From QHXM01 sp963697975 (GTDB lineage: Bacteria; Acidobacteriota; Blastocatellia; Pyrinomonadales; Pyrinomonadaceae): 64,000 nucleotides of DNA. A model generated the notes under the pieces. The model was not told the origin of the DNA. It did not search any database and was given only the letters and a program-made list of their open reading frames with translations. Below, piece by piece: positions 39,727-48,419 of the stretch. A program made the translations under genes and the position numbers. The stretch's first letter is position 1. Every line of letters starts with the position of its first letter. The stretch is taken from contig OY969111.1 in the NCBI GenBank assembly GCA_963697975.1, positions 1,550,001 through 1,614,000 on the forward strand, in the 5' to 3' direction.

Positions 39727-42012
39727 ATGAACTTAGCAGTCGAACTGCTTCGGCAAATAAACAGTACTGAGATTAGCCCAAGCCAACGAGCGCGATTGCG
39801 TTGTGCGCTTGCTAAAGAGCTAGAAGAGGCAGGTAACTATGAAGCAGCACAAGAAGCTATGGGATCGTTGTGGCAGCGCGTCGGCGAGCCTCCTAATCTT
39901 GATGGGTTAGATAAGCAAGCCGCCGCCGAAGTGCTCATGCGCGCCGGGGCACTGACGGGTTGGGTTGGCAGTGTTAGCCAAGTTGCGGGAGCGCAAGAAA
40001 GAGCTAAAGACTTGCTCAGTGAAAGCATTGGCCTTTTTGAGGGTCTGCTAGATATAACCAAGATTGCTGAAGCTCAAACAGAAATAGCATATTGCTACTG
40101 GCGCGAGGGCGGATATGACGAGGCGCGGATCACATTACGGGAAGCATTGAGTCATCTAAGCGAAGCGGACAGTGATATTAGGGCAGTGGCTTTGCTTCGT
40201 AGCGCTATAGTTGAGAGAACAGCAAAACGATTCAACGATGCTCTAAATATACTGACTGAAGCTATGCCTTTATTTAAGGCGGGTGATAACAATTCACTCA
40301 AGGGAAAATTTCACAATGAGCTTGCGCTTGTATTAAGGAATCTCAGCGCAACAGAACAGCGTGAAGACTATCTTGATCGTGCGCTCGTTGAATATGCTGC
40401 GGCCAGCTTCCATTTTGAGCAAGCAGGACATACACGTTACCGTGCTCGCGTAGAAAATAATCTAGGGTTTCTGTTTCTCACGTTAACCAAATTTGATGAA
40501 GCGCACGAACACCTTGATTGCGCTCGCCGCTTGTTTATCAGTCTTAAAGATGACGGCAGCGTTGCCCAAGTTGACGAGACGCGGGCGCGTGCCCTGCTGG
40601 CGCAGGGGCGTAACTCGGAAGCTGAGAAGGCGGTCAAGTCGGCTGTTCATACGTTGGAGAAGGGTGGAGAGCAGGCGTTGCTGACTGAAGCCCTAACGAC
40701 GCATGGCGTGGCTTTGGCGCGGGTTAAGCAACACGAGCAAGCGCGGATTACGCTTGAACACGCCGTAGACATTTCCGAACAAGCGGGTGATTTGGAAGGC
40801 GCGGGCCGGGCGGCGTTGACGTTGATTGAGGAATTGACAGGGCTGCTGAGTGAAGACGAATTGCGTGAGACGTACAACCGGGCAGACCAGTTGCTCTCTC
40901 GCACGCAGCACTCGGAGACGATGGGGCGCTTGCGTGAGTGTGCGCGGCGTGTGATCGAGACGCCACATGCACGAGCGACAGAAGAGACGACGAAGTTTAT
41001 CTATGCGGCGGGCGAGACAGCCGCATTGTTGCGTCAGGCGCAGCGCATGGCAATGACGGACGGTAGCGTGCTGCTGACCGGTGAGACCGGAACGGGCAAG
41101 GAGGTTTTAGCGCGCCTGATTCACGAATGGAGCGGGCGGCCCGGACGGTTTGTGGCGATCAACTGCGCGGCGCTGACCAACACGCTCATCGAGTCGCAGT
41201 TGTTCGGCCACAAGAAGGGGAGCTTCCCCGATGCCATCGCTGACTATCCGGGAGCGGTGCGTGAGGCGGCAGGCGGCACACTCCTGCTTGACGAAGTCGG
41301 AGAGTTGAGCAAGCCCAATCAGGGTAAGTTACTGCGCTTGATTGAGCGTGGCGAGATTCATCCCATTGGAGCGACCGCGCCTGAGCGCGTCAACGTGCGA
41401 ATCCTCGCTGCCACCAATCGCAATCTTAAAGAGCAAATGGCTCAAGGCCAGTTTCGTGACGACCTGCTTTATCGCTTACAAACTTTTCACCTTGAGGTTC
41501 CGCCGCTCAGAGAGCGCGTCGAAGACATCCCCGCTATCGCCACACACTTCGTTGAAGAAGCGTGTCTTCGTCATAACAAGCGCGTCACCTTCACCCCTGC
41601 GAGTCTGGAGGCCATGCGACAATTGCCGCTCGCAGGCAACGTGCGCGAATTGCGCTCGCTCATCGAACGCACCCTGCTTGAAGCGGCGAACGGTTCGGAG
41701 ATTTCAGCCGCAGCGGTCGAGACGATTGCGCTTCGCCAGACACGGAAAGCTGGATTCGCAAACGCCTGGGAAGGCTGCTCCCTCGTCGAAGAGGTCTTGC
41801 GCTATGAGAAGAGCTTGATCCGCCGCGCTCTCGATAAGGCGCAGGGCGGCGTCACTCTCGCAGCAAGACTTCTAGGCACTACGCATCAGGCGCTAATCGC
41901 CATTCTCAACACCAGACATCAAGACTTGCTCACTGCTAGAAAGCCCGCGCAGCGTCGCCGTCGCAGCATTATTCGCTTTCACGATAATGGTGGTAGCAAA
42001 AGAAAAGGGTGA
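39727..42012 (+). CDS. TPR plus sigma-54-type AAA+ regulator with degenerate GAFTGA loop
   Basis: 761 residues. Residues ~1-400 form TPR-like helical repeats. Residues ~425-670 are an AAA+ domain of the sigma-54 activator class: Walker A GETGTGKE (452-459), Walker B GGTLLLDEVGEL (516-527), sensor NVRILAATNRN, and R-finger region FRDDLLYRLQTFHLEVPPLRER. The sigma-54-contacting loop, GAFTGA in true activators, is GSFPDA (498-503, 41218-41235), so sigma-54 contact is doubtful. A Fis-type HTH (GVTLAARLLGTTHQALIAIL) and a very basic tail end the protein. The TPR half is AT-richer than the AAA+ half. Confidence 0.88.
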   Translation: MNLAVELLRQINSTEISPSQRARLRCALAKELEEAGNYEAAQEAMGSLWQRVGEPPNLDGLDKQAAAEVLMRAGALTGWVGSVSQVAGAQERAKDLLSESIGLFEGLLDITKIAEAQTEIAYCYWREGGYDEARITLREALSHLSEADSDIRAVALLRSAIVERTAKRFNDALNILTEAMPLFKAGDNNSLKGKFHNELALVLRNLSATEQREDYLDRALVEYAAASFHFEQAGHTRYRARVENNLGFLFLTLTKFDEAHEHLDCARRLFISLKDDGSVAQVDETRARALLAQGRNSEAEKAVKSAVHTLEKGGEQALLTEALTTHGVALARVKQHEQARITLEHAVDISEQAGDLEGAGRAALTLIEELTGLLSEDELRETYNRADQLLSRTQHSETMGRLRECARRVIETPHARATEETTKFIYAAGETAALLRQAQRMAMTDGSVLLTGETGTGKEVLARLIHEWSGRPGRFVAINCAALTNTLIESQLFGHKKGSFPDAIADYPGAVREAAGGTLLLDEVGELSKPNQGKLLRLIERGEIHPIGATAPERVNVRILAATNRNLKEQMAQGQFRDDLLYRLQTFHLEVPPLRERVEDIPAIATHFVEEACLRHNKRVTFTPASLEAMRQLPLAGNVRELRSLIERTLLEAANGSEISAAAVETIALRQTRKAGFANAWEGCSLVEEVLRYEKSLIRRALDKAQGGVTLAARLLGTTHQALIAILNTRHQDLLTARKPAQRRRRSIIRFHDNGGSKRKG

Positions 42013-42108
42013 AGGCTGAAGAGTAAATGATTAGCTGGCAGCTTACGCCTATCTTTAATTCTCGTGATATATTTTAGCAGGCGATAATGCCGAGACTTAG
42101 AGTTACTT

Positions 42109-42681
42109 ATGTCTAGCCAACCGACAACTTATTTAACGCCTGAAGAGTATTTGGCTCTGGAGCGTAAAGCTGAATTCAAGAGCGAGTATATTGACGGCGA
42201 AATAGTGGCGATGACCGGAGCGAGCCGGAAGCATAATCTAGTTGTCGTCAATCTCACTGGTGAAATCAGCCAACAATTAAGAGGACGCTCATGCGAAGCA
42301 TATTCCAACGATATGCGTGTCAGAGTGCCCTCAACTCGCTTGTATACCTATCCTGACGTGATAGTCGTCTGTGGGGAGCCTCAATTTGAAGATCAGGAGT
42401 TTGACACGCTCCTCAACCCAACCGTCATTGTCGAGGTACTCTCCGAGTCTACGGAGTTATATGATCGCGGTAAAAAGTTCAGCTTTTACCGAACGATTGA
42501 ATCTCTGGCCGAATACTTATTAGTCGCACAGGATGAATGCCGCATCGAGCAGTTTGTCAGACAAGCTGACGGAGGCTGGCTGCTTTCAGAGCATCGCGCG
42601 ACGGAAGATACCGTCAAGCTCACCTCTATTCAATGCTCACTTGAGCTTCGAGAAGTTTATGACAAAGTCGCTTTCTCATAG
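42109..42681 (+). CDS. Uma2-family (DUF820) PD-(D/E)xK endonuclease
   Basis: 190 residues, standard length. Signature LTPEEYLALERKAEFKSEYI-DGEIVAM at the N-terminus, then TYPDVIVVCGEP with the catalytic Asp and NPTVIVEVLSEST with the E-x-V pair, plus the YDRGKKFSFYRTI segment. Family members are putative nucleases, abundant in cyanobacteria and Acidobacteria and often linked to mobile DNA. It stands alone between the regulator and the UPF0210 gene. Confidence 0.9.
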   Translation: MSSQPTTYLTPEEYLALERKAEFKSEYIDGEIVAMTGASRKHNLVVVNLTGEISQQLRGRSCEAYSNDMRVRVPSTRLYTYPDVIVVCGEPQFEDQEFDTLLNPTVIVEVLSESTELYDRGKKFSFYRTIESLAEYLLVAQDECRIEQFVRQADGGWLLSEHRATEDTVKLTSIQCSLELREVYDKVAFS

Positions 42682-42793
42682 GCCGTGTACGACAAGGGCT
42701 TAGATCGAAACGGCTTTATAACTTCTCCCCTGTTACCTGCTCTGCCAAACTCTTCTATCACTTTCCGTAATTATCCAGACTTGACACGCGCTT

Positions 42794-44161
42794 TTAATTC
42801 CGCAGCGAATGAATCGGTGCAGGGATGCGCCCGCCGCGCCGGATAAAGACATCGGAGGAGAATTTGTTGACCGGCATGATCGGCGCTGTGCCGAGCAGTC
42901 CGCCGAACTCGACCATCTCGCCGACATCGCGACCCGGCACAGGGATGATTCGCACGGCGGTCGTCTTGTTGTTCATCACACCCACAGCCATCTCGTCTGC
43001 AATGATCGCGGCAATCGTTTCGGCGGAAGTCGAGCCGGGGACGGCGACCATATCAATGCCGACCGAGCAGACGCTCGTCCACGCTTCCAGTTTATCCAGA
43101 CTCAAAGCGCCGACGCGTGCAGCCTCAATCATCGTCGCGTCCTCTGAAACCGGGATGAACGCTCCGCTCATGCCGCCGACCGAGCCACTCGCCATCGCGC
43201 CGCCTTTCTTCACGGCGTCTGTCAGGAGCGCGAGCGCGGCGGTCGTTCCATGTGTGCCCGCGCGCTCGAACCCGAAGGCTTCGAGGATGTCTGCGACGGA
43301 ATCACCGGGTGCGGGCGTCGGAGCCAGGGAGAGATCAATGATGCCGAACGGGATACCCAAACGCCGCGCGGCTTCGCGCCCGACTAATTCACCAGCACGC
43401 GCCAGCTTGAAGGAGAGCTTCTTGATAATCTCCGCCATTTCATGCAGCGGCAAATCCTTTGGCGCATGGCGCACGGCATGATTGACCACGCCGGGGCCGG
43501 AGACGCCGACGTTAATCACGGCTTCGGGTTCGCCTATGCCATGAAACGCGCCAGCCATGAACGGATTATCTTCGACGGCATTGGCAAAGCAGACGAACTT
43601 GGCGCAGGCCAGACCGCCGCGCTCGCGTGTCCGCTCGGCCATCTCCTTGATTAAAACTCCTGTGCGGCGAACCGCGTCCATGTTGATTCCGGCGCGCGTC
43701 GTCGCCACGTTCAAAGAAGAACAGAGTCGCTCGGTTGAGGCCAGAGCTTCAGGAATGGAATCAAGAAAATCACTCTCACCATTCGTCCAGCCTTTGTGAA
43801 CGAGCGCGGAGTAGCCGCCGATGAAATCAACTCCGACGCTCTTCGCCGCTTCGTCAACGGAGCGCGCCAGCGTCAGGTAATCGCTTCTTGAACGTGCGCC
43901 CTCGCTGATAATCGCGGCGGGCGTGATGGAGATTCTCTTGTTGGCGATGCGGATGCCCACCTCGTCGCCGATCTCGTCAACCGTTGAGACGAGCCGTTCA
44001 GCCGTGCGCTCGATCTTCTCGCGCACGCGCGCCGCAGTTCTCTCCAGAGAATCGCTGACGCAGTCGCGCAAAGAGAGGCCAAGGGTGACGGTGCGTATGT
44101 CGAGATGCTCCATCTCCGTCATTCGCACGGTCTGCAAGATTTCCGCCTGTGTGTATTCCAT
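42794..44161 (-). CDS. UPF0210/DUF711 family protein
   Basis: 455 residues from ATG at 44161; an in-frame TTG 12 nt upstream lies in a repeat arm. The sequence reads as a full UPF0210 member (LDIRTVTLGLSLRDC, VGVDFIGGYSALVHKG, AFHGIGEPEAVINVGVSGPG, GTHGTTAALALLTDAVKKGG). Solved relatives adopt a pyruvate-formate-lyase-like barrel without known activity. UPF0210 genes are often next to an ACT-domain (UPF0237) gene; here the partner is at 44861-45337, inside a microcompartment operon. Confidence 0.92.
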   Translation of the reverse strand: MEYTQAEILQTVRMTEMEHLDIRTVTLGLSLRDCVSDSLERTAARVREKIERTAERLVSTVDEIGDEVGIRIANKRISITPAAIISEGARSRSDYLTLARSVDEAAKSVGVDFIGGYSALVHKGWTNGESDFLDSIPEALASTERLCSSLNVATTRAGINMDAVRRTGVLIKEMAERTRERGGLACAKFVCFANAVEDNPFMAGAFHGIGEPEAVINVGVSGPGVVNHAVRHAPKDLPLHEMAEIIKKLSFKLARAGELVGREAARRLGIPFGIIDLSLAPTPAPGDSVADILEAFGFERAGTHGTTAALALLTDAVKKGGAMASGSVGGMSGAFIPVSEDATMIEAARVGALSLDKLEAWTSVCSVGIDMVAVPGSTSAETIAAIIADEMAVGVMNNKTTAVRIIPVPGRDVGEMVEFGGLLGTAPIMPVNKFSSDVFIRRGGRIPAPIHSLRN

Positions 44162-44166
44162 CACTA

Positions 44167-44243
44167 AGTCCAATGTCTAAAGTCTAAAGCCCAAAGTCCA
44201 AAGTCCCGTTTTTGACTTTGGACTTTGGACATCGGACTTTGGA
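44167..44243. repeat. Heptamer-word hairpin, GACTTTG family
   Basis: Left arm 44167-44205 (AAAGTCC, TCTAAAG words) and right arm 44213-44243 (GACTTTG, GACTTTG, GACATCG, GACTTTG) are inverted with a short loop. Between the zinc-ribbon gene and UPF0210. Confidence 0.85.
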
Positions 44244-44247
44244 TCTT

Positions 44248-44772
44248 TCATCCGAGAAGATAATTGAGTAAAAGCAATAAGAGGGAAAGAACGATGATGG
44301 CGGCGGCGACGAGCACGAAGCGCAGGCTCGGATCATACGAGGCTTCTTCCAGCATCACGTTTGAAGCCTGCCGCAATTTTTCCACGCGGGGAGATAATTT
44401 CTCTTCGACCATATCGCGCGCCGCTGTCGTCATCCGCTGCCGCTTCGAGATTGCGCCGTCTTCTTCCATTGTCCGCACGGCGGCGACTTCAGCAGGCTGA
44501 TGATTCTCTTCCAACGCGTCGAGCGTGAAGCTGGCTTGTGTAGCTGCGAGGTCGGAAGCAACAGGTGCGGGCGTGCTTTCCGGCAGGCCAACCGTTGACG
44601 CATTCAGCCCGCCATCAGTCTTCCTGCGCGCATGCAGCTCAGGCGCTTCGGCTGCGGAGCCAACGCCCGCCGCTCCTGCCTTCAACGGCCTGCCGCATTG
44701 CGGGCAGAAGAAGGCGCTGCCGCGAACAGACGCGCCACAATCCAGACATCGCCGTGCTATTTCAGGTTCCAT
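44248..44772 (-). CDS. Zinc-ribbon, C-terminally membrane-anchored protein in the BMC operon
   Basis: 174 residues. N-terminal zinc ribbon with CLDCGAS and CPQCGRPL (two CxxC pairs). A polar linker, a charged helical region (ARDMVEEKLSPRVEKLRQAS), then one C-terminal membrane helix (FVLVAAAIIVLSLLLLLLNYL). No family can be named. Its place between the ACT and UPF0210 genes suggests a link to the compartment, possibly anchoring; this is inference. Confidence 0.75.
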   Translation of the reverse strand: MEPEIARRCLDCGASVRGSAFFCPQCGRPLKAGAAGVGSAAEAPELHARRKTDGGLNASTVGLPESTPAPVASDLAATQASFTLDALEENHQPAEVAAVRTMEEDGAISKRQRMTTAARDMVEEKLSPRVEKLRQASNVMLEEASYDPSLRFVLVAAAIIVLSLLLLLLNYLLG

Positions 44773-44779
44773 AAGGAAA

Positions 44780-44856
44780 GTGATGAGTGACAGGTGATAG
44801 GTGATCGGTAATAAGAGGAAACCAAGTTCTTACTCATCACCCATCACCTATCACTG
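44780..44856. repeat. Heptamer-word hairpin, GTGATAG family
   Basis: Left arm 44780-44815 (GTGATGA, GTGACAG, GTGATAG, GTGATCG words) and right arm 44830-44856 are inverted; between the ACT gene and the zinc-ribbon gene. Confidence 0.85.
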
Positions 44857-44860
44857 CTTT

Positions 44861-45337
44861 TCATATTCGGTGCATCGCGTTGAAGAGGTCTTCGCGTTGC
44901 GCGTAGATACGGACGCCGAGGCGCTCGCCTGCGTTGCGAAAACGATCCTTGAGCGCGGTGGCGGATTCTTTGGCGCGCGACATGTCGGCGATGATAATCA
45001 TAGCGAACTTGCTTTGCACCACAGTCTGATTGATGTCGATGATGCTGCAATCGGCTTCGGCCAGAACCTGCGCGACTCCGGCGACGATGCCGGGATGGTC
45101 AACGCCAAACACGGAGACGATCAATCGTCCGGCTGAACCCGCATCCAGCGCCTCACGCTCACGCGCGTTCGTCGAGCCATCATCACTCCCCCTCGCGTTG
45201 CTGCCGTTCTCAACGACAGGCTCAATCGCGCGGTACACATCCGTCACCAACTGTTCGACCATCTGCTCATCAGCGCTCGCGCCCAGGCGACTATAAACGG
45301 CGCGCGTGATTCGGTAAATTAATTCTTCGTTTGCCAT
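44861..45337 (-). CDS. ACT-domain (UPF0237-like) protein with N-terminal targeting-like helices
   Basis: 158 residues. The ACT domain occupies ~70-150 (LIVSVFGVDHPGIVAGVAQV, SIIDINQTVVQSKFAMII). It carries an extra N-terminal region: EELIYRITRAVYSRLG and EQMVEQLVTDVYRAIE, two short amphipathic helices in the i, i+3/i+4 I/V/L pattern used as encapsulation peptides by microcompartment cargo. UPF0237 proteins elsewhere lack this. ACT domains bind small ligands and may regulate the UPF0210 partner; the ligand is unknown. Confidence 0.85.
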   Translation of the reverse strand: MANEELIYRITRAVYSRLGASADEQMVEQLVTDVYRAIEPVVENGSNARGSDDGSTNAREREALDAGSAGRLIVSVFGVDHPGIVAGVAQVLAEADCSIIDINQTVVQSKFAMIIIADMSRAKESATALKDRFRNAGERLGVRIYAQREDLFNAMHRI

Positions 45338-45343
45338 TCAATT

Positions 45344-45418
45344 AAGTGATAAGTGATAGGTGATGGGTGATAAGTGAAAGCGTTTCTCCTCTCACCTATC
45401 ACTTATCACTCATCACTG
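45344..45418. repeat. Heptamer-word hairpin, GTGATAG family, overlapping the BMC-P stop
   Basis: Left arm 45344-45378 and right arm 45389-45418 of GTGATAA/GTGATAG/GTGATGG words. The BMC-P stop TGA lies in the right arm. Confidence 0.85.
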
Positions 45419-45736
45419 CTTTCCAGTCCTCAATTCGCGCGCGGCGTCGCGGGCGTCTTCCGATAGAGTGTCCTGCAAGTCCATGCGGTCAACGATGCCG
45501 ACGACCGCCGCTTCGATCGACATCTCCTGATCGCCGATGGCCGAGCGCGCGGCCTTACCGTAGGCGCACATCACCGTCTCGCCGATGCCTGCGCCGAGCC
45601 GGTCTGCGACGACGACGATATTCTTCGTCGGCTCTTTGTCCAGATCGTAAGGATGAATAATCAAAAAGCGGACGCCCTCCAAATCGGGCGTCTTCTTCGT
45701 TGACCAGACTGTACCGACAACTTTTCCGAGAAACAT
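45413..45736 (-). CDS. BMC-P (EutN/CcmL) pentameric vertex protein
   Basis: 107 residues with the EutN/CcmL pattern: MFLGKVVGTVWSTKKTPDLEGVRF at the N-terminus, DRLGAGIGETVMCAYGKAAR in the core and AAVVGIVDRMDL at the end. Pentamers cap the vertices of microcompartments. Follows the aldehyde dehydrogenase gene on the same strand. Its presence with BMC-H and an acylating aldehyde dehydrogenase supports a working shell. Confidence 0.94.
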   Translation of the reverse strand: MFLGKVVGTVWSTKKTPDLEGVRFLIIHPYDLDKEPTKNIVVVADRLGAGIGETVMCAYGKAARSAIGDQEMSIEAAVVGIVDRMDLQDTLSEDARDAARELRTGKQ

Positions 45737-45742
45737 AAAGAA

Positions 45743-45818
45743 GTGGTCAGTGGTCAGTGGTCGGTGGTCAGTAAGAATCAGTTTTTAACTGACCACTGAC
45801 CACTGACCACTGACCACT
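45743..45818. repeat. Heptamer-word hairpin, CAGTGGT family
   Basis: Left arm 45743-45774 and right arm 45787-45818, each with four heptamers, nearly perfectly complementary. It lies between the aldehyde dehydrogenase and BMC-P genes. Confidence 0.9.
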
Positions 45819-45821
45819 ATT

Positions 45822-47705
45822 TTATCCTTTCGCGAACACTTCCGCAGGGTCGCCCATGTCGCGCGCAGAGGGGGTGATGATGGTGCGCGCGTTGACGTAA
45901 ATCTTCTCGCCTTTCTGAATGGCGCGACGCACATCGTCCTCGCTGACGAAATCAACTGACTTGCGGGCGTTGCCGTTTGCAGCCGCTTGCCCGCCGTTAG
46001 TTTGTGTGGGCGCGGCTGCCGGTGTCGCAGGCGCAGGACGCGCGGACGCATTGCCGTTGCCGCCGCCAGTCGCTACTGCGGTCGGCGCAGCTTCCGCGTG
46101 CGGCGCGGCTGAAGGCGCGGCATAACGACTGTCGGCTTCAATATCAATCACGGGCTGAGCAGGCGCTTGCGATGTGGTCGCATGAAGCTCGGCGTGCGCG
46201 GACTGATTGGGAGCGCGATTCGCCAGAAAACGATCAACGATTGCCGAAATCTCTTCGCGGCCAATGGGTGCGCGCGGCGCGTTAGAAGAAGCGGCCATAG
46301 CCGGTGGCTGTGCGGCATCGCCGGATTTTTGCGCTGCCAGAGCCGGACGCGCGCTCTTGACCGGTTTGGTCTCAAAGGCGACGCGCTTGATGTCCATCAG
46401 GTGAAGCGGCGAGACGTTGTCGGAAGTGACATTGCCGCCCCAGGAGCCGCAGCCCAAGGTCATCGAAGGCGGAAGCGCGGTCGAAAATCCGATAGCGCCG
46501 TGCGTCGTCGGCGAATTGACGATGACGCGTGACGCAGGCATCTCGCGCCCGTAGGCAACCGCAGCTTCGCGTGAGCGCGTGTGGACGCCCGCCGTGTGGC
46601 CCATGCCGCCGTAGCTCAAGACCTCAAAACAGCGGGCCGCGCCGCGCTCTATTCCATCTTCGACGTAGAAGGCAAGGACAGGCGACAGTTTCTCCATCGA
46701 GAGCGGGTGTTCGCGGCCTACGCCGCCGACATCCGCCAGCAAGCAGCGTGTGCCCGGTGGAATGTTGATGCCAGCCATCTTCGCAATTACTTCGGCTGAC
46801 CTGCCGACGATTGCCGGGTTCAGAGAGCGCTGCGGGGTGGCGACGACTTTCGCCAGTTGATCCGCTTCCGCCGCATTCAGGAAATGTCCGCCCTGCGCCT
46901 TGAACTGCTCGCGGACAGCTTTCTCAACCGGAGCATCGCAGATTACCGCCTGCTCCGAAGCGCAGATCGTTCCGTTGTCAAAGCATGTGCTGGTCAGGAT
47001 GTCCTGCACGGCCTTCGGGACATCCGCCGTGCGTTCGATGAAGACAGGAACGTTGCCGGGGCCGACGCCAAACGCTGGCTTGCCCGACGAATAAGCCGCG
47101 CGCACAAGGCCGATGCCGCCCGTCGCCAGGATAACGGCAGTCTGCTTGTGCTTCATCAGGGCTTCCGTGCCTTCGATGGTCGCCGAGGTCATGCAGCCGA
47201 TTGCCGCTGCGGGCAAGCCTTCTTTGACGGCAGCCTCGCGCACGACCTTGACCGTCTCGTTGATGCAGCGCGCGGCTGACGGGTGCGGTGAAAGGACAAT
47301 CGCGTTGCGTGACTTGATAGCGATGAGACACTTGAAGATGGCCGTCGAGGTCGGGTTCGTCGAGGGGATGATTCCGGCGACGACGCCGCGCGGGCTGGCA
47401 ATCTCCACCACGTCTTTTGATTCGGAGACGACGCCGACGGTGCGAAGGCTTTTGAAGTAGTTCCAGACATCTTCGGCGGCGAAACGGTTTTTTATCTCTT
47501 TATCGGCAGGCACGCCGAAGCCCGTCTCTTCTACAGCCATCGCGCCGAGCCGCGCCGCGTCCCTGAGCGCAGCCTTCGACATCGCCTCGCAGATGCGATC
47601 AATCTTGCCCTGATCGAAGCGCGCCAACTCCACTTGAGCGCGATGCGCCGCCTCAACCAAGTCGCGCGCCTGCTGCACCGACACGAGGTCTTTATCAACT
47701 GACAT
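45822..47705 (-). CDS. CoA-acylating aldehyde dehydrogenase of a microcompartment, with long C-terminal extension
   Basis: 627 residues from ATG at 47705 (GAGGAGG upstream). The first ~460 match EutE/PduP/AdhE-type dehydrogenases: IIPSTNPTSTAIFKCLIA, ATGGIGLVRAAYSSGKPAFG (GxGNVP next), catalytic Cys248 in FDNGTICASEQ. It should oxidise an aldehyde to acyl-CoA with NAD. The extension is Ala/Pro-rich with an amphipathic helix (REEISAIVDRFLA) and a terminal motif (VSEDDVRRAIQKGEKIYV ... TPSARDM), both likely encapsulation or shell-contact elements. The upstream aldehyde-generating enzyme is not in the window. Confidence 0.93.
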   Translation of the reverse strand: MSVDKDLVSVQQARDLVEAAHRAQVELARFDQGKIDRICEAMSKAALRDAARLGAMAVEETGFGVPADKEIKNRFAAEDVWNYFKSLRTVGVVSESKDVVEIASPRGVVAGIIPSTNPTSTAIFKCLIAIKSRNAIVLSPHPSAARCINETVKVVREAAVKEGLPAAAIGCMTSATIEGTEALMKHKQTAVILATGGIGLVRAAYSSGKPAFGVGPGNVPVFIERTADVPKAVQDILTSTCFDNGTICASEQAVICDAPVEKAVREQFKAQGGHFLNAAEADQLAKVVATPQRSLNPAIVGRSAEVIAKMAGINIPPGTRCLLADVGGVGREHPLSMEKLSPVLAFYVEDGIERGAARCFEVLSYGGMGHTAGVHTRSREAAVAYGREMPASRVIVNSPTTHGAIGFSTALPPSMTLGCGSWGGNVTSDNVSPLHLMDIKRVAFETKPVKSARPALAAQKSGDAAQPPAMAASSNAPRAPIGREEISAIVDRFLANRAPNQSAHAELHATTSQAPAQPVIDIEADSRYAAPSAAPHAEAAPTAVATGGGNGNASARPAPATPAAAPTQTNGGQAAANGNARKSVDFVSEDDVRRAIQKGEKIYVNARTIITPSARDMGDPAEVFAKG

Positions 47706-47717
47706 GACAACCTCCTC

Positions 47718-47807
47718 GATTGCAGAATGCGGATTTCGGATTGCGGATTTCAAGAGCCTGACACTTGCCTTTTATAATCCGCATTCCGCAATCCCAAATC
47801 CGCAATT
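47718..47807. repeat. Heptamer-word hairpin, GCGGATT family
   Basis: Left arm 47718-47751 (GCGGATT, TCGGATT, GCGGATT words) and right arm 47777-47807 are inverted. The right arm touches the BMC-H stop codon; the left arm ends near the aldehyde dehydrogenase ribosome-binding site. Confidence 0.85.
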
Positions 47808-48210
47808 ACTTCGCTCGCTCTTTATTATTCTCGCGCGTGGAGGAAAGCGAGCGTCCCTGATCGCCTTCGCCGAGTTGCCCGGCGGAGCCGCTGCCTGCGC
47901 CGATGGCGCGTTCGTCGGGACTAAAGCCCGTGCGACCGTTGGTCGGCAACACGCGCTCGACTTCCGTGTGCGGGCGCGGAATGACGTGGACGCTGATGAG
48001 TTCGCCAACGCGCCGTGCGGCGGCTGCGCCTGCATCCGTCGCGGCCTTGACCGCTCCGACATCACCGCGCACGAAGATCGTCACATAGCCTGCGCCGATA
48101 TATTCTTTTCCTAAAAGCGTGACATTGGCCGCTTTGACCATCGCGTCCGCCGCTTCCACCGCGCCGACGAAACCTTTGGTCTCGACCATTCCGAGTGCTT
48201 CGAGAGACAT
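47806..48210 (-). CDS. BMC-H microcompartment shell protein
   Basis: 134 residues; ATG with GAGGAGGAG upstream. Core as in EutM/PduA (LEALGMVETKGFVGAVEAADAM, GYVTIFVRGDVGAVKAATDA, SVHVIPRPH). It has an extra ~40-residue polar tail after the BMC fold (residues ~94-134) that the orphan BMC-H at 36587-36910 lacks. First gene of the operon BMC-H, aldehyde dehydrogenase, BMC-P, ACT, zinc-ribbon, UPF0210. Confidence 0.95.
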   Translation of the reverse strand: MSLEALGMVETKGFVGAVEAADAMVKAANVTLLGKEYIGAGYVTIFVRGDVGAVKAATDAGAAAARRVGELISVHVIPRPHTEVERVLPTNGRTGFSPDERAIGAGSGSAGQLGEGDQGRSLSSTRENNKERAK

Positions 48211-48419
48211 GACTGAGTCTCCTCCTCACTTTTCCTGTTGTAGAAGTTAAAAACGAATTGCTTGTTTGATCTGACTTTGCAATCGTAGCCCTGTGCGCCC
48301 GAAGAATCAAGACGAAAAGGCACGAAAGTCTCGCGAGTCAGGCGAGGCGCGCGAGTCTGGCAAGTCCTTTTGACTCGATAGACTCGCACGCCCCGCCTGA
48401 CTTCTGACTTATATAAAGT

